Source: Phaeobacter bryozoorum (GTDB taxonomy: Bacteria; Pseudomonadota; Alphaproteobacteria; Rhodobacterales; Rhodobacteraceae). Taken from it: a DNA stretch of 64,000 nucleotides. Both the position numbers and the translations under genes were made by a program. Under the pieces are notes generated by a model, which was given only the letters and a program-made list of their open reading frames with translations, was not told the DNA's origin and did no database searches. The stretch is taken from the NCBI RefSeq assembly GCF_041893525.1, contig NZ_CP169068.1. One strand, given 5' to 3'. Of this stretch, positions 17,094 to 26,201 are shown piece by piece. Every line of letters starts with the position of its first letter. Position 1 is the stretch's first letter.

Positions 17094-17173
17094 GGCTTGC
17101 CTCCCGGATGTCGTTTGCTGGGAATGGAAATCAGCTGTCACTTGATATGTCCAGAAAGAGTGATGAGTCCAGA

Positions 17174-17198
17174 ATTTGATCAAATATACCGGCGGTAT
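17174..17198. promoter_or_regulatory. Paired palindromes in the gabD/hydrolase divergent region
   Basis: ATTTGATCAAAT (17174-17185) is a perfect 12-bp palindrome, immediately followed by ATACC-GGC-GGTAT (17186-17198). They lie midway between two divergent starts, a usual place for a shared operator. The regulator is unknown. Confidence 0.4.
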
Positions 17199-17295
17199 GT
17201 GGCTCGCTATTGCGCCGCCGGTTGCCGTGGGCCGTTTGACATGTCCGACCCAAGGTAGTCAGGTAGGGCAAATACCAAAAAAGGGGAGGTCCGGC

Positions 17296-18081
17296 ATGGA
17301 ACTGGACGACGCATATTCCAACGGGGCCTATATTGAGAACGCTGAAAGCTATCCGCCACGCTGGGCGGCCTCGGCCGAGGATTTCCGCAACGCCATGCGG
17401 GAGCGGTCGCGTATTGACGTCTCCTATGGGGACAGCGAACGCCAGAAATATGACCTGTTCTTCCCGAAAGGAGAGAGCAGGGGTCTCCTTGTCTTTGTCC
17501 ATGGCGGCTATTGGCTCGCCTTTGACAAATCCAGCTGGTCCCATCTTGCGGTCGGGGCGCTGGCCCATGGCTACGCTGTCGCCATGCCCTCTTATGACCT
17601 CTGCCCCGAGGTGCGCATTGCCGATATCACCCGCCAGATTGCGGCGGCGGTGACGGCCATTGCAGCAGAGGTGCCCGGCCCGATCTCGCTGGCCGGGCAT
17701 TCGGCCGGGGGGCATCTGGTGGCGCGGATGCTGGACAGGGCGCTGCTGCCCGCCGAGGTGGGGGAGCGCATCCAGACGGTTGTGCCGATTTCGCCTCTTG
17801 CGGATCTGAGACCGCTTCTGCGGACCTCAATGAACGACAAGTTCAAGATGGAGGCAGCCAGTGCGGCGGCGGAAAGCCCGGTGGATATGCAGGACCGCTA
17901 TCGGGCGGAGGTCACCGTCTGGGTTGGCGGTGAAGAACGCCCGGCGTTTCTGGATCAGGCGGTCTGGCTCACCGAAGCCTGGGACGCAGATCACGTGATC
18001 GCCTTCGGCAAGCACCATTTCAACGTGGTCGAACCGCTGGCCGATCCTGAAAGCGATCTGGTGAAGCTGCTGACCAGGTAG
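17296..18081 (+). CDS. Alpha/beta hydrolase, arylformamidase-like
   Basis: A 261-residue cytoplasmic hydrolase. The oxyanion motif HGGYW (about 72-76), the nucleophile elbow GHSAGGH (Ser136) and a catalytic-His segment GKHHFN (about 240) resemble the alpha/beta-hydrolase kind of kynurenine formamidase. The substrate is uncertain, since carboxylesterases share these motifs and no kynureninase is adjacent. The start at 17296 follows AAGGGGAGG. It is divergent from gabD. Confidence 0.78.
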   Translation: MELDDAYSNGAYIENAESYPPRWAASAEDFRNAMRERSRIDVSYGDSERQKYDLFFPKGESRGLLVFVHGGYWLAFDKSSWSHLAVGALAHGYAVAMPSYDLCPEVRIADITRQIAAAVTAIAAEVPGPISLAGHSAGGHLVARMLDRALLPAEVGERIQTVVPISPLADLRPLLRTSMNDKFKMEAASAAAESPVDMQDRYRAEVTVWVGGEERPAFLDQAVWLTEAWDADHVIAFGKHHFNVVEPLADPESDLVKLLTR

Positions 18082-18105
18082 CCGATCCGAAAGATCGCGA
18101 TAACC

Positions 18106-18135
18106 GGGCCGCAGAAATTTGCGGCCCTTATCTTT
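18106..18135 (+). terminator. Terminator after the hydrolase gene
   Basis: GGGCCGCA (18106-18113) pairs with TGCGGCCC (18120-18127) around GAAATT, followed by TTATCTTTCC. Confidence 0.65.
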
Positions 18136-18341
18136 CCAGGGGGCGTTTCGGCAGCCCGTGTTGAGGTCGCTTTTGGGCGATAGCTGGTGATTTCGAACCA
18201 GCGCCGTGGTGGCGCTCGGCCTATCGTGGTGTCACGGGTAAGGCGATGGCGTCGCCGCATGCACAGCATATTGCCCATGATTGATCTCAAAAAACACGTC
18301 CTGAACGCCGGGACCTTTCTTGTAAGATGGAAGGGTCGACT

Positions 18342-19550
18342 ATGACTTCACGTCCTGAAATGTATCGTTTTCACAATGGTGAAAAGGCACCGCTGCAATT
18401 TGCCGTCTCCGAATATGAGACGCGGATCGCAGGCCTGCGCAAGATCATGGCAGACACTGGTGTGTCCGCCGCGGTCTTCACCTCGATGCACAACATCTCC
18501 TACTACTCTGGCTTCACCTATTGCGCCTTTGGCCGCGCTTACGGCCTGGTAGTGACCGCAAGCGAAGCCGTGACCATCTCGGCAGGTATCGACGCGGGCC
18601 AGCCCTGGCGTCGTTCGTTCTGCGACAACATCACCTATACCGACTGGCAGCGTGACAATTTCTGGCGTGCCATCAAATCGGTAAGCGGCGAGGGCGTGGT
18701 GGTCGGCTATGAGAGCGACCACCTGACCCTGCTGCAGAAGGCCAAGCTGGAGGGCTTCCTGAAGCCGTCACAGCTGGTGGACCTTTATGAGCCGACCATG
18801 CGCCAGCGGATGGGCAAATCCGCAGCTGAACTGGAGATGATCCGGGCCGGTGCTGCGGTGGCGGACGTCGGCGGCTTTGCCATCCGCGACGCGGTCAGGG
18901 AAGGTGCGCGGGAGATTGACGTGGCGATGGCGGGCCGTGACGCGATGGAGCTGGAGATTGCCAAGCGTTTCCCGGATGCCGAATACCGCGATACCTGGGT
19001 CTGGTTCCAGTCCGGCATCAACACCGATGGCGCCCATAACCCGGTGACCGGCCGCACCCTGCAGCGCGGAGATATACTTTCCCTGAATACTTTCCCGATG
19101 ATTTCAGGATATTACACCGCGCTGGAGCGGACCATGTTTGTAAAGGAGGTGGATGCCGACTCGCTGCGCATCTGGGAGGCCAATGTGGCGGCTCATGAGC
19201 TGGGCATCTCGCTCTTGAAACCGGGGGCAAGCTGTGCGGAGATCACTCATCAGATCAATGCCTTCTTTGAGGAGCAGGACCTGCTGCAATACCGCACCTT
19301 CGGCTATGGTCACTCGTTCGGCGTCCTGTCGCACTACTATGGTCGCGAGGCCGGGCTGGAGCTGCGCGAGGACATCGACACGGTGCTGGAGCCGGGCATG
19401 GTGATTTCTATGGAGCCGATGCTGACCATCGCCGACGGCCAGCCCGGCGCCGGCGGCTACCGTGAGCATGACATCCTGATCATCCACGAGGACGGCAACG
19501 AGAACATCACCAAATACCCCTACGGGCCGGAGTTCAACGTCGTCGGCTGA
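18342..19550 (+). CDS. Creatinase (creatine amidinohydrolase)
   Basis: A pita-bread-fold enzyme that hydrolyses creatine to sarcosine and urea. At 402 residues it is one shorter than Pseudomonas putida creatinase and matches it closely from memory: INTDGAHNP places the catalytic histidine at residue 232, as in that enzyme, and FGYGHSFG plus HYYGREAGLELREDIDTV are nearly identical. Metal ligands of true M24 peptidases are absent. The start at 18342 has GGAAGGG upstream. No sarcosine oxidase, urease or creatininase gene lies in the window. Confidence 0.9.
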   Translation: MTSRPEMYRFHNGEKAPLQFAVSEYETRIAGLRKIMADTGVSAAVFTSMHNISYYSGFTYCAFGRAYGLVVTASEAVTISAGIDAGQPWRRSFCDNITYTDWQRDNFWRAIKSVSGEGVVVGYESDHLTLLQKAKLEGFLKPSQLVDLYEPTMRQRMGKSAAELEMIRAGAAVADVGGFAIRDAVREGAREIDVAMAGRDAMELEIAKRFPDAEYRDTWVWFQSGINTDGAHNPVTGRTLQRGDILSLNTFPMISGYYTALERTMFVKEVDADSLRIWEANVAAHELGISLLKPGASCAEITHQINAFFEEQDLLQYRTFGYGHSFGVLSHYYGREAGLELREDIDTVLEPGMVISMEPMLTIADGQPGAGGYREHDILIIHEDGNENITKYPYGPEFNVVG

Positions 19551-19901
19551 CCCCGGCGCTGGATGGGCTGAAATATTATCGGCAGGCGAGTGCTCCCGCC
19601 TGCTCCCCGCCTCCCGAAGGGAGGCCGTCCCAGTTGGGCGTGGCACCGTGCAAGGCACGGTGCCACATCGCACTTCCGAAGGTCTCCCCCGATCTGCGAG
19701 CGGCGGGGTGCCGCGCGTCTTCGCTGCGGGTGTCGGATGATCCTGCCGTCAGACCGGACCGGTGTGTCGCAAAGATTGCGCTGGCGTCCGGCATGAGGCA
19801 TATGTGCGCTAAGGCGACATCTGATCCAGCGATCACGCCCGGTTCCCGGCTTATGCGGGGCTGCGGTGGATCCCGGTCGTGAACAAGGACATATCACAGC
19901 C
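19551..19901. repeat. Non-coding gap with two strong hairpins
   Basis: About 350 bases without a convincing gene between creatinase and pssA. Two perfect hairpins stand out: GCCTCCC-GAA-GGGAGGC at about 19609-19625, and GTGGCACCGTGC-AAG-GCACGGTGCCAC at 19640-19666 (12-bp arms). Neither has a T-run. The lead-in GTTGGGCGTGGC recurs at 32432 before another hairpin, so this belongs to the dispersed hairpin repeats. Confidence 0.55.
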
Positions 19902-20654
19902 ATGCACCACCCCCCGGAGAAGCGAAAATCCGAATATGCGCTGATCCAGCTGTTGCCGAACATGATGACCATCGCGGCCATCTGTGCGGGGCTGTCTGCG
20001 ATCCGCTTTGGGGTGCAGGGCAACTACACGCTGGCGGTTCAGCTGATCCTGGCGGCTGCGATCCTTGACGGGTTTGACGGGCGTCTGGCGCGTATCCTGC
20101 GCAGCGACAGCAAGATGGGCGCTGAGCTCGATTCGCTGGCGGATTTCCTCAACTTCGGCGTCGCCTCACCGCTGGTGATCTACTATTGGGCATTGCAGGA
20201 TATGCGCGGCCTCGGCTGGCTCGCGGTGCTGGTGTTCTCGGTCTGCTGCGTGGTGCGTCTGGCGCGCTTTAATGTCTCCACCAAGTCCGAGCAGAAAGTC
20301 ACCGCAAAAAGCGTCTATTTCGAAGGCGTCCCATCTCCGGCGGGGGCGCTCCTGGCCATGCTGCCGATGTTCATCTCATTTGCCTTCGCCGACGCGCCGG
20401 TGGTCCCGGACATTCTGATTTGCCTTCACATGGTTGTCATTGGATTGCTTATGATCAGCCATGTGCCAACCTGGTCGCTGAAGGCTGTCAAAATTTCGCG
20501 CGAAAACGTGAAGTACTTCTTGGTCGGTTTTGCCTTTGCGGGGGCAGCCGTCCTGATTTACGCATGGATTACGTTGGTGATCCTGTGCCTTGGGTATGCC
20601 GCGATGGTGGCCTGGGGATTGGTTAAGAGGAAAACGCCGGAGACCGGCGCATAA
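19902..20654 (+). CDS. pssA: CDP-diacylglycerol-serine O-phosphatidyltransferase PssA
   Basis: An inner-membrane enzyme (250 residues, about seven hydrophobic segments) that makes phosphatidylserine, the precursor of phosphatidylethanolamine. The CDP-alcohol phosphotransferase motif is complete: DGFDGRLAR then GAELDSLAD, around residues 57-80. I chose ATG 19902; a GTG at 19866 is in frame. The next gene is pmtA, so this pair can lead from phosphatidylserine towards phosphatidylcholine; the decarboxylase is not nearby. Confidence 0.92.
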   Translation: MHHPPEKRKSEYALIQLLPNMMTIAAICAGLSAIRFGVQGNYTLAVQLILAAAILDGFDGRLARILRSDSKMGAELDSLADFLNFGVASPLVIYYWALQDMRGLGWLAVLVFSVCCVVRLARFNVSTKSEQKVTAKSVYFEGVPSPAGALLAMLPMFISFAFADAPVVPDILICLHMVVIGLLMISHVPTWSLKAVKISRENVKYFLVGFAFAGAAVLIYAWITLVILCLGYAAMVAWGLVKRKTPETGA

Positions 20655-20672
20655 AAGAGTAAGGGTGGAGAA

Positions 20673-21299
20673 TTGGATATAAAGGCTGTTGAAACGTCGT
20701 ATGCCCGTTGGGCGCCCGTTTATGACAAGACCTTCGGGGCGATCACCAATGTCGGCCGCCGCCGCGCTGTTGGGTACGTCAACGAACATCGCAGCGGTCG
20801 GGTTCTGGAGGTGGGCGTTGGCACCGGCCTCTCTCTGCCGCTCTACAAATCCCACCTGAAAGTCACCGGTATCGACTTCAGCGAAGACATGCTGCGCAAG
20901 GCGAAAAAACGTGTCGCCGAAAACAAGCTGCATCATGTCGAGGCACTGCGTCAGATGGATGCGCGCGCGCTCGATTTCCCCGATGCCACCTTCGACACCG
21001 TTTCTGCCATGCATGTCCTGTCGGTTGTGCCCGATCCAGAGAAGGTGATGGGCGAGATTGCCCGTGTCCTCAAACCCGGGGGCAAGGTTGTCATCACCAA
21101 TCATTTTCTGCGCGAACAGGGGGTGCTGGCCTTCATTGAACGGGTTTCGGCGCCCTTTGCCAATGTGCTGGGCTGGCATTCGGATTTTGAACTCGACACG
21201 ATCCTCGGTGAAGATCATCTGTCCGTGGAGCATCATCAGCCCTTGCCGCCCTTTGGCCTGATGACGTTTCTGGTGCTGTCCAAAATTCAGTCCGTCTGA
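20673..21299 (+). CDS. pmtA: Phosphatidylethanolamine N-methyltransferase PmtA (Rhodobacter type)
   Basis: A 208-residue soluble SAM-dependent methyltransferase that adds three methyl groups to phosphatidylethanolamine, giving phosphatidylcholine. SAM motif I is VLEVGVGTGLSLPLY (about 45-59); the N-terminal YARWAPVYDKTFG is typical of the Rhodobacter PmtA family. It begins with TTG, 2 bases after a GGGTGGAGAA site, and follows pssA by 18 bases, so they form an operon. Confidence 0.87.
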   Translation: MDIKAVETSYARWAPVYDKTFGAITNVGRRRAVGYVNEHRSGRVLEVGVGTGLSLPLYKSHLKVTGIDFSEDMLRKAKKRVAENKLHHVEALRQMDARALDFPDATFDTVSAMHVLSVVPDPEKVMGEIARVLKPGGKVVITNHFLREQGVLAFIERVSAPFANVLGWHSDFELDTILGEDHLSVEHHQPLPPFGLMTFLVLSKIQSV

Positions 21300-21336
21300 G
21301 CCGCCGTGCCGCACGGTGGGGGCGTCATCTGACGGC

Positions 21337-21368
21337 AAAGACCGATCGGGGAGCCGGTCGGTCTTTTC
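21337..21368 (+). terminator. Terminator of pssA-pmtA
   Basis: AAAGACCGA (21337-21345) pairs with TCGGTCTTT (21358-21366), followed by TC. It separates the lipid operon from the coiled-coil gene. Confidence 0.8.
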
Positions 21369-21518
21369 ATTGCGGGGTGGCTCTGCAAAACTATCGCCAA
21401 CCGGCCTGATGTCTGGTGCCTGATGACGGCACGGCAGTCGGGTTTTCTTTATCCGGGGGATGTAAATTATGTTCACATTCCCCATATGACACATAAGGCA
21501 TTGCAGAAAGGGCACTTT

Positions 21519-22601
21519 ATGAGCCAATCACAATTTGACGAGATGGTACGCGCCTCCCAGGACAAGGTGCGCGAGTCGCAATCCAAGATCGAGGCGCTGA
21601 CCTCGCGCATCGAGGTGGCGCGTAGCAAGATCGAGGCGGGCGAGGATGCCAGCATCGACATCGAAAACGCGACGCTGGAGGATGTTCACGCCCACACTGA
21701 GGTGATGAACGCCAATATCGCCGAGCTGATCATGGGCCTCGACGATGTGACAACAGCCTTCTCCAGAGATTTCGACGAGATGCGCTCGAAAACCGGCTGG
21801 GAGAGCTTTGTCGGCTTCTTCTCCAAGGGCAAATCGGACTCGATGCGCCAGGAGCGGATGCGCACCGCCAGTATCGACGACAAGCTTCAGGATCTGATCG
21901 CCAAATCCGACGTCATCGTGAAACTCTTGGAGGGCCAGCTGGCCACTCTGGAAGAGCAGCGCGAGAAGGTACAGGTGAACCTCTCGGCCACTCTGGACGA
22001 CCGCGAGTTGACGGTGCAGGAGTTGGAAGGCGTGCGTGCAGAGATTGTGGCGCTGGACCCGCAGATCATCGAGCTTGAGAACAAAATCTCTGTTGAGCAG
22101 GACGCTGCGGCACGCACCAAGCTGGAGACAGAGTTGGCGGAGATCAACGCAAAATACAACGCGATGGTGCAGGACGAGCAGGTAAAACTGGCGAAATCCC
22201 AGACGCTGGAGCGCTATATCGAGAAGGGCAAGACCTGGGTCAACTCCCTGCAAAACCAGGCAGCGACGCAGATGGTGCTGATCAACAAGCTGCAGACGGA
22301 CACCCAGCAGCGGGTGGTGCTGTATGACGCGCTGACCAAATCGCTGAAGACCGCACAGCAGCAGGATGTGGCGCACCGGATCAACGAGATCGGCGTGCAG
22401 ACCGACAAGGAAGCCCAGACCGCGATGGCCGCAATCGGCACCGCCACCAACCAGAAGATGGCTGACATGCTGGAAAGCCACGAGGACAACATGGTGTTTG
22501 CCCGCGACGTGCTGGAGAAGAAGGCGAAGGCCGATGAACGCTTTGCTCGCCGGTTTGCGGCGATTGTCGAGAAGCACGACAAGAACCTGTATGGGGGGTG
22601 A
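21519..22601 (+). CDS. Long coiled-coil protein, first gene of the uncharacterised cluster
   Basis: A 360-residue, highly charged, almost wholly helical protein with no signal peptide or membrane segment. Heptad-rich stretches occur at about 1-60 and 125-240, and the C-terminal third (QAATQMVLINKLQTDTQQRVVLY onward) is helical with few charges. The layout faintly recalls TelA-type toxic-anion-resistance proteins, a weak inference. The start at 21519 has AAAGGGC upstream. The next small gene overlaps its stop (TGATG), so the two are translationally coupled. Confidence 0.72.
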   Translation: MSQSQFDEMVRASQDKVRESQSKIEALTSRIEVARSKIEAGEDASIDIENATLEDVHAHTEVMNANIAELIMGLDDVTTAFSRDFDEMRSKTGWESFVGFFSKGKSDSMRQERMRTASIDDKLQDLIAKSDVIVKLLEGQLATLEEQREKVQVNLSATLDDRELTVQELEGVRAEIVALDPQIIELENKISVEQDAAARTKLETELAEINAKYNAMVQDEQVKLAKSQTLERYIEKGKTWVNSLQNQAATQMVLINKLQTDTQQRVVLYDALTKSLKTAQQQDVAHRINEIGVQTDKEAQTAMAAIGTATNQKMADMLESHEDNMVFARDVLEKKAKADERFARRFAAIVEKHDKNLYGG

Positions 22602-22897
22602 TGTACCGAAGACGGTCTCTGCTAGGTGATGCCAGACCGGGTTCCCGGGAAACGCGGCTGAAAAAGCGATTTCTGATCAGCGCCGTCGTGACCGGTTTTG
22701 CTGCGGCGTGCTTCTTTCTCGTTGGTTTCATCCGATTTGGAAGCTGGAGCCTTTGGTTAACTATTGGCCTATTGGGGTCTTTGGAGCTGTTGCGGGGAAT
22801 AAGGTATCTGCTGCGAGTGTTCAGCTTTTGGATGCCGGGCCTGTCTATTTGGTACGCGCGATATGAAAGTTGGATGGATGAAAAGATTCAGCCGTGA
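22601..22897 (+). CDS. Small membrane protein of unknown function
   Basis: A 98-residue protein with a basic N-terminus and two close hydrophobic helices (about 27-47 and 52-65). Its ATG overlaps the previous TGA, with a G-rich site upstream. Base composition (about 52-55% GC where counted) is lower than the coiled-coil gene before it. I recognise no family. A copy of the roughly 100-bp repeat follows at once. Confidence 0.6.
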   Translation: MYRRRSLLGDARPGSRETRLKKRFLISAVVTGFAAACFFLVGFIRFGSWSLWLTIGLLGSLELLRGIRYLLRVFSFWMPGLSIWYARYESWMDEKIQP

Positions 22898-22918
22898 GTT
22901 TCATGATAGAGGACTGAG

Positions 22919-23017
22919 CGCGGCAGCGGGTGGGGGCGTAGCGCCCGCCGTTTTGCCCGGGGCAAACCTTCGGTTTGATGGGGGCGGCCGGGCGCTGTCC
23001 GCGCCGCAAGCGGTATG
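22919..23017 (+). repeat. Repeat copy A of the cluster
   Basis: A GC-rich stretch whose core is GCGCCCGCCGTTTTGCCC followed by the hairpin CAAACC-TTC-GGTTTG (22963-22977), then a second dyad around GGGCGCTGTCC. The same core recurs at 26512 in the same orientation, with estimated 75% identity by eye. Confidence 0.7.
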
Positions 23018-23035
23018 TCCGGAAAGGGTGTGCGC

Positions 23036-24157
23036 ATGACCGATCCCTCGCATGATCACGCCGGCCTCAGCGATACCTTCGCCTCACGCCGGTATTTCAA
23101 GAAGTTCGAGACCATTATCCGGCACCTAACCCGGGTGTCGGCAGCGATGCAGGCGGAGGGGCGGCTATCGAAATCCGATGTGAAGGTGCTGACCGCCTAC
23201 CTGATGCGGCTGAACTTCACCTTCCGCGCGCTGTCGATGAAATACCTGATGGCGGGGCGCGACACGGGCCGCTTTTTTGGTAGCCTGGCGATGGACAAGC
23301 GCGACAGCGGATTTCCCGTCGCCGCCGAGTTGATGACCATGGCCAATGACGCCCAGCAGGCGGAGCGGCACCTGGCCAATATGGCCAGTGAGGCGCAGCT
23401 GAAAGACGATATGGTGCGCACCATCATCTCGGAGCGCACAACGCCATCAAAACTGCAATTCGCTCTGTCGCAACGGCTTTATTATCAGGAGCTCATGAAG
23501 GGGCAGCTGTTCTGGACCCAAAATGATCCGGTCTGCGAATGGCTGGAAAACCTTGGCCCGCGCCGTCGGCGCTTCCTCTTGCATTGGGCAGCCTACGACA
23601 GCCAGGTGAACCTGCCGGCGATCTACCTGATGGAGCTGGAGGACAGCGGCAAGGTGGCCCTGCCGAAGGACGAACGGCGCTGGCCCGAGGTGCAGGCGCA
23701 TCTGATGGCGCAGGCCTTGGCGGGGCTGAAGCTGGTGACCATTGCCAAGGGGTTTGATGAGGATTTCGACGACCTCCACCCCAAGCATCTGCGCCGCTAC
23801 CACGTCGGGCCGATGTATTCCTCTGCCTATACCGAACAGTCAGGCCCGCTGCACCGGGTGCTGGAGGAGGCGGAGGCGCCCGCGGGCCAGGACTGGGCCT
23901 TGGCCTGGACGCTGGAGGAGCTGGAGAGCGAAGACGTGCGCGAGGAGCGCGCGGGCTGGTTCGGCACCGTGGAGCGGGAGATCTTTGCGCTTGACCCCTT
24001 TGGCGGGCGCGGCGCGGATACCGGCGCGACCCGCACCCAGCGCGCCATCATCCTGCCGCAGCGCCCGTTCCAGGTGCTGGCAGAGCTGGATCCGCCGGGA
24101 TTTTCCGACGTGCAGAAGTTTGTGGTGAGCGACACTGGGCAGGTGCTGCGGTATTGA
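23036..24157 (+). CDS. Uncharacterised helical protein upstream of the AAA ATPase
   Basis: A 373-residue soluble protein, mainly helical in its first 270 residues (KKFETIIRHLTRVSAAMQAEG, SKSDVKVLTAYLMRLNFTFRALS), with a C-terminal part that looks more beta-rich and ends FVVSDTGQVLRY. No catalytic motif or signal is visible. The ATG at 23036 follows GGAAAGGG. It directly precedes the AAA ATPase gene and could be its partner or substrate adaptor. Function unknown. Confidence 0.7.
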   Translation: MTDPSHDHAGLSDTFASRRYFKKFETIIRHLTRVSAAMQAEGRLSKSDVKVLTAYLMRLNFTFRALSMKYLMAGRDTGRFFGSLAMDKRDSGFPVAAELMTMANDAQQAERHLANMASEAQLKDDMVRTIISERTTPSKLQFALSQRLYYQELMKGQLFWTQNDPVCEWLENLGPRRRRFLLHWAAYDSQVNLPAIYLMELEDSGKVALPKDERRWPEVQAHLMAQALAGLKLVTIAKGFDEDFDDLHPKHLRRYHVGPMYSSAYTEQSGPLHRVLEEAEAPAGQDWALAWTLEELESEDVREERAGWFGTVEREIFALDPFGGRGADTGATRTQRAIILPQRPFQVLAELDPPGFSDVQKFVVSDTGQVLRY

Positions 24158-24174
24158 CGCCTGCGCGTGTCGCT

Positions 24175-24217
24175 GGGGCGGGAGCCTCCGGCGGGGATAT
24201 TTTATGGCCAGAAGAAG
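24175..24217 (+). repeat. Dispersed repeat copy before the AAA ATPase
   Basis: GGGGCGGGAGCCTCCGGCGG followed by GGATATTTTATGGCCAGAAGAAG, the form of the intergenic element familiar from Rhodobacteraceae genomes. It lies 18-60 bases after the preceding stop and may act as a terminator or mRNA-stability hairpin. Confidence 0.6.
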
Positions 24218-24263
24218 CGCGGGTTGGATTTTATGCCCGCAAGCGACGGATTGAGAGGGTGAG

Positions 24264-26201
24264 ATGAGCATTTCAGGCAATCAGATGGAACTGCGGGAAG
24301 AGGATATCCGCAAGCATTACGCGGCTGCGGCAGCGATGCTGGAGGGGTTTGACCACACCCCGCGCATTGCCAAGCCTGCGATCGAGGGCAAGGCGCCGGA
24401 GCGCTCAGCCGGGATTGGCACGCGGCGGCGTTTCCGCTCCACCACGCCGGGGCTGGTCACACGCTCCACCGCGCGCCCTGAGGGTGTGCATCTGATTGCC
24501 CGCATCGAGGCGGCGGATGACGATGATCCGCTGACCTCGCCGCTGCAGGCGACCTTGCAGCACGCCTTGCGCCGGGCGCTGGCGGTCTCATTGGCGATGG
24601 GGGAGGCCTATGCGGATGTGTCCGGATTGGCGGAACTGAAGCGGGCCAATCTGGCGGGGTCGCTGGACGCGGCGCGCAAGGGGGAGTTCACCGAACTGCT
24701 GGCCGCCGAGGCGCTGATTGCGGCACATGTCTTTGCCAATGCCGCGGCCTATCTGCTGGCACCGCACGGGTCCGAGGCGCAGGCCGAGGTGGGCGAGGCG
24801 GAGGAGCTTTTGACCGATAATGCGCCGCAGGCTTTGCACGGGGCGCTGTGGGAGCTGGACCAGAAGCTGGCGCTGCACGCGCCCGATGATGCGCATCTGA
24901 TTGCGGCCACGGCGGCTTATGCCGAGCAGCTGATGGAGAAGGCCGCCCTGCGGGCGCAGAACGCGCCGCGGCTGGGGGCCTTTACCGCTGCCGCCTGGCG
25001 GGTGGAGGCGGATGACCTGACCCTCAGCGGCTTTGAGCCTGCGGCCAAGGCGAAATCCACCACGCTCACCATGGCGTTCAAGAAACCTCATGAGGTGGTC
25101 GGCAACCATATCGCCAAATACCAGGCGATGCGGCTGGCGAAGATGCTGATGGCCTATGATTTCACCCGCCGCCTGAACCCCTTTGCTGAAATGGGCGGGT
25201 TCATCTTCACCTTCATGGGCGACGGCAAGCCGGGGACCGGTAAGACGACCCTGATCCAGATGATGGCCGGTCTGATCCATGAGTATTGCCAGAATGCGGG
25301 CTATGCCTTCCGCTACCAGAACTTTGGCATCGACAATATCGACAGCTATCAGGGCAAGTCAGGGCAGAACGCCAAATCCTTCATCCAGAATGTGATCGAC
25401 CCGCATGTCATCGGCTTTGGCACCATCGACGACATCGACCAGATCGCAGGCAAGCGCGGCGACCGGCAGTCCAGCGCGGGCCAGCAGGAGGTGACGGCGG
25501 TGTTCATGGAGGCCTTTGCCGGCGCCAATACCGTGGTGCGCGGCAACTGCACCTTTGGCATGTTCTCCAACTACCCGGAAAATGTGGACGACGCCCTGCG
25601 GCAGCGGGCCGGCGCGCGGTTCCTGGTGGACGGGCCGCAGACGCGGGAGGATTACATCGACATCCTGACCCTTCTGATGGGCAAGAACCATGCGATCCCG
25701 CTGGGCGAGCATGATCTGTACGGTGCGCAGGAGATCAAGAAGGCGGTCGCGCGGTCGTTCGAGGCGCACAACCGCCCGCAGGAGCCGGGGCTGATGGAGG
25801 TCTTTGGCCGGGTGCATGACCAGATCGGCGAATTGGACAGCCTTGCCAAGCTGGGCACCTATCTGAAGGCCATCCAGCAGGCCGATGAGCGGTTTACCGG
25901 CCGCGCTATCAAGAACATCACCGATGCGGTCAAGGTCCGGGCGATGGATTTCGAGCTGCCGGACGACTGGATGGAGAATCCGGAGCTGTTCCTGTTCAAG
26001 GATTACGAGACCAAATCCGCGATGATTGGTGAACTGCGGGTGCCGATCACAGTCGACATGGTGGTGCAGGAGATCAACCGCTACGCCGACAGCGAGTTCC
26101 GCTATGCTGACAAGTCGGATGAGGTGGCGATTGAGAACATGGTGCGCGATTTCGGGCGGCAGGAAGAGGCCAAGCGGCGGTATCTGGAGGGGAAGGGGTG
26201 A
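24264..26201 (+). CDS. AAA-type ATPase of unknown function
   Basis: A 645-residue protein. The first ~270 residues are a helical, alanine-rich region without a known domain. The AAA module follows: Walker A GDGKPGTGKTT (about 319-329), Walker B-like FGTIDDIDQIA (about 384-394), a sensor-1 Asn in MFSNYPENVDDALRQR, and RAGARF as probable arginine finger. A C-terminal helical part follows. The layout suggests an oligomeric remodelling ATPase rather than a DNA enzyme. The GTG or TGA region at its end overlaps the next small gene. Confidence 0.8.
   Translation: MSISGNQMELREEDIRKHYAAAAAMLEGFDHTPRIAKPAIEGKAPERSAGIGTRRRFRSTTPGLVTRSTARPEGVHLIARIEAADDDDPLTSPLQATLQHALRRALAVSLAMGEAYADVSGLAELKRANLAGSLDAARKGEFTELLAAEALIAAHVFANAAAYLLAPHGSEAQAEVGEAEELLTDNAPQALHGALWELDQKLALHAPDDAHLIAATAAYAEQLMEKAALRAQNAPRLGAFTAAAWRVEADDLTLSGFEPAAKAKSTTLTMAFKKPHEVVGNHIAKYQAMRLAKMLMAYDFTRRLNPFAEMGGFIFTFMGDGKPGTGKTTLIQMMAGLIHEYCQNAGYAFRYQNFGIDNIDSYQGKSGQNAKSFIQNVIDPHVIGFGTIDDIDQIAGKRGDRQSSAGQQEVTAVFMEAFAGANTVVRGNCTFGMFSNYPENVDDALRQRAGARFLVDGPQTREDYIDILTLLMGKNHAIPLGEHDLYGAQEIKKAVARSFEAHNRPQEPGLMEVFGRVHDQIGELDSLAKLGTYLKAIQQADERFTGRAIKNITDAVKVRAMDFELPDDWMENPELFLFKDYETKSAMIGELRVPITVDMVVQEINRYADSEFRYADKSDEVAIENMVRDFGRQEEAKRRYLEGKG

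Noticed and set aside
18342..19550. DMSP lyase DddP (same M24-like fold, common in roseobacters)
   Set aside because: The N-terminus and length do not fit DddP, while the match to creatinase is close, with His232 in the same place.
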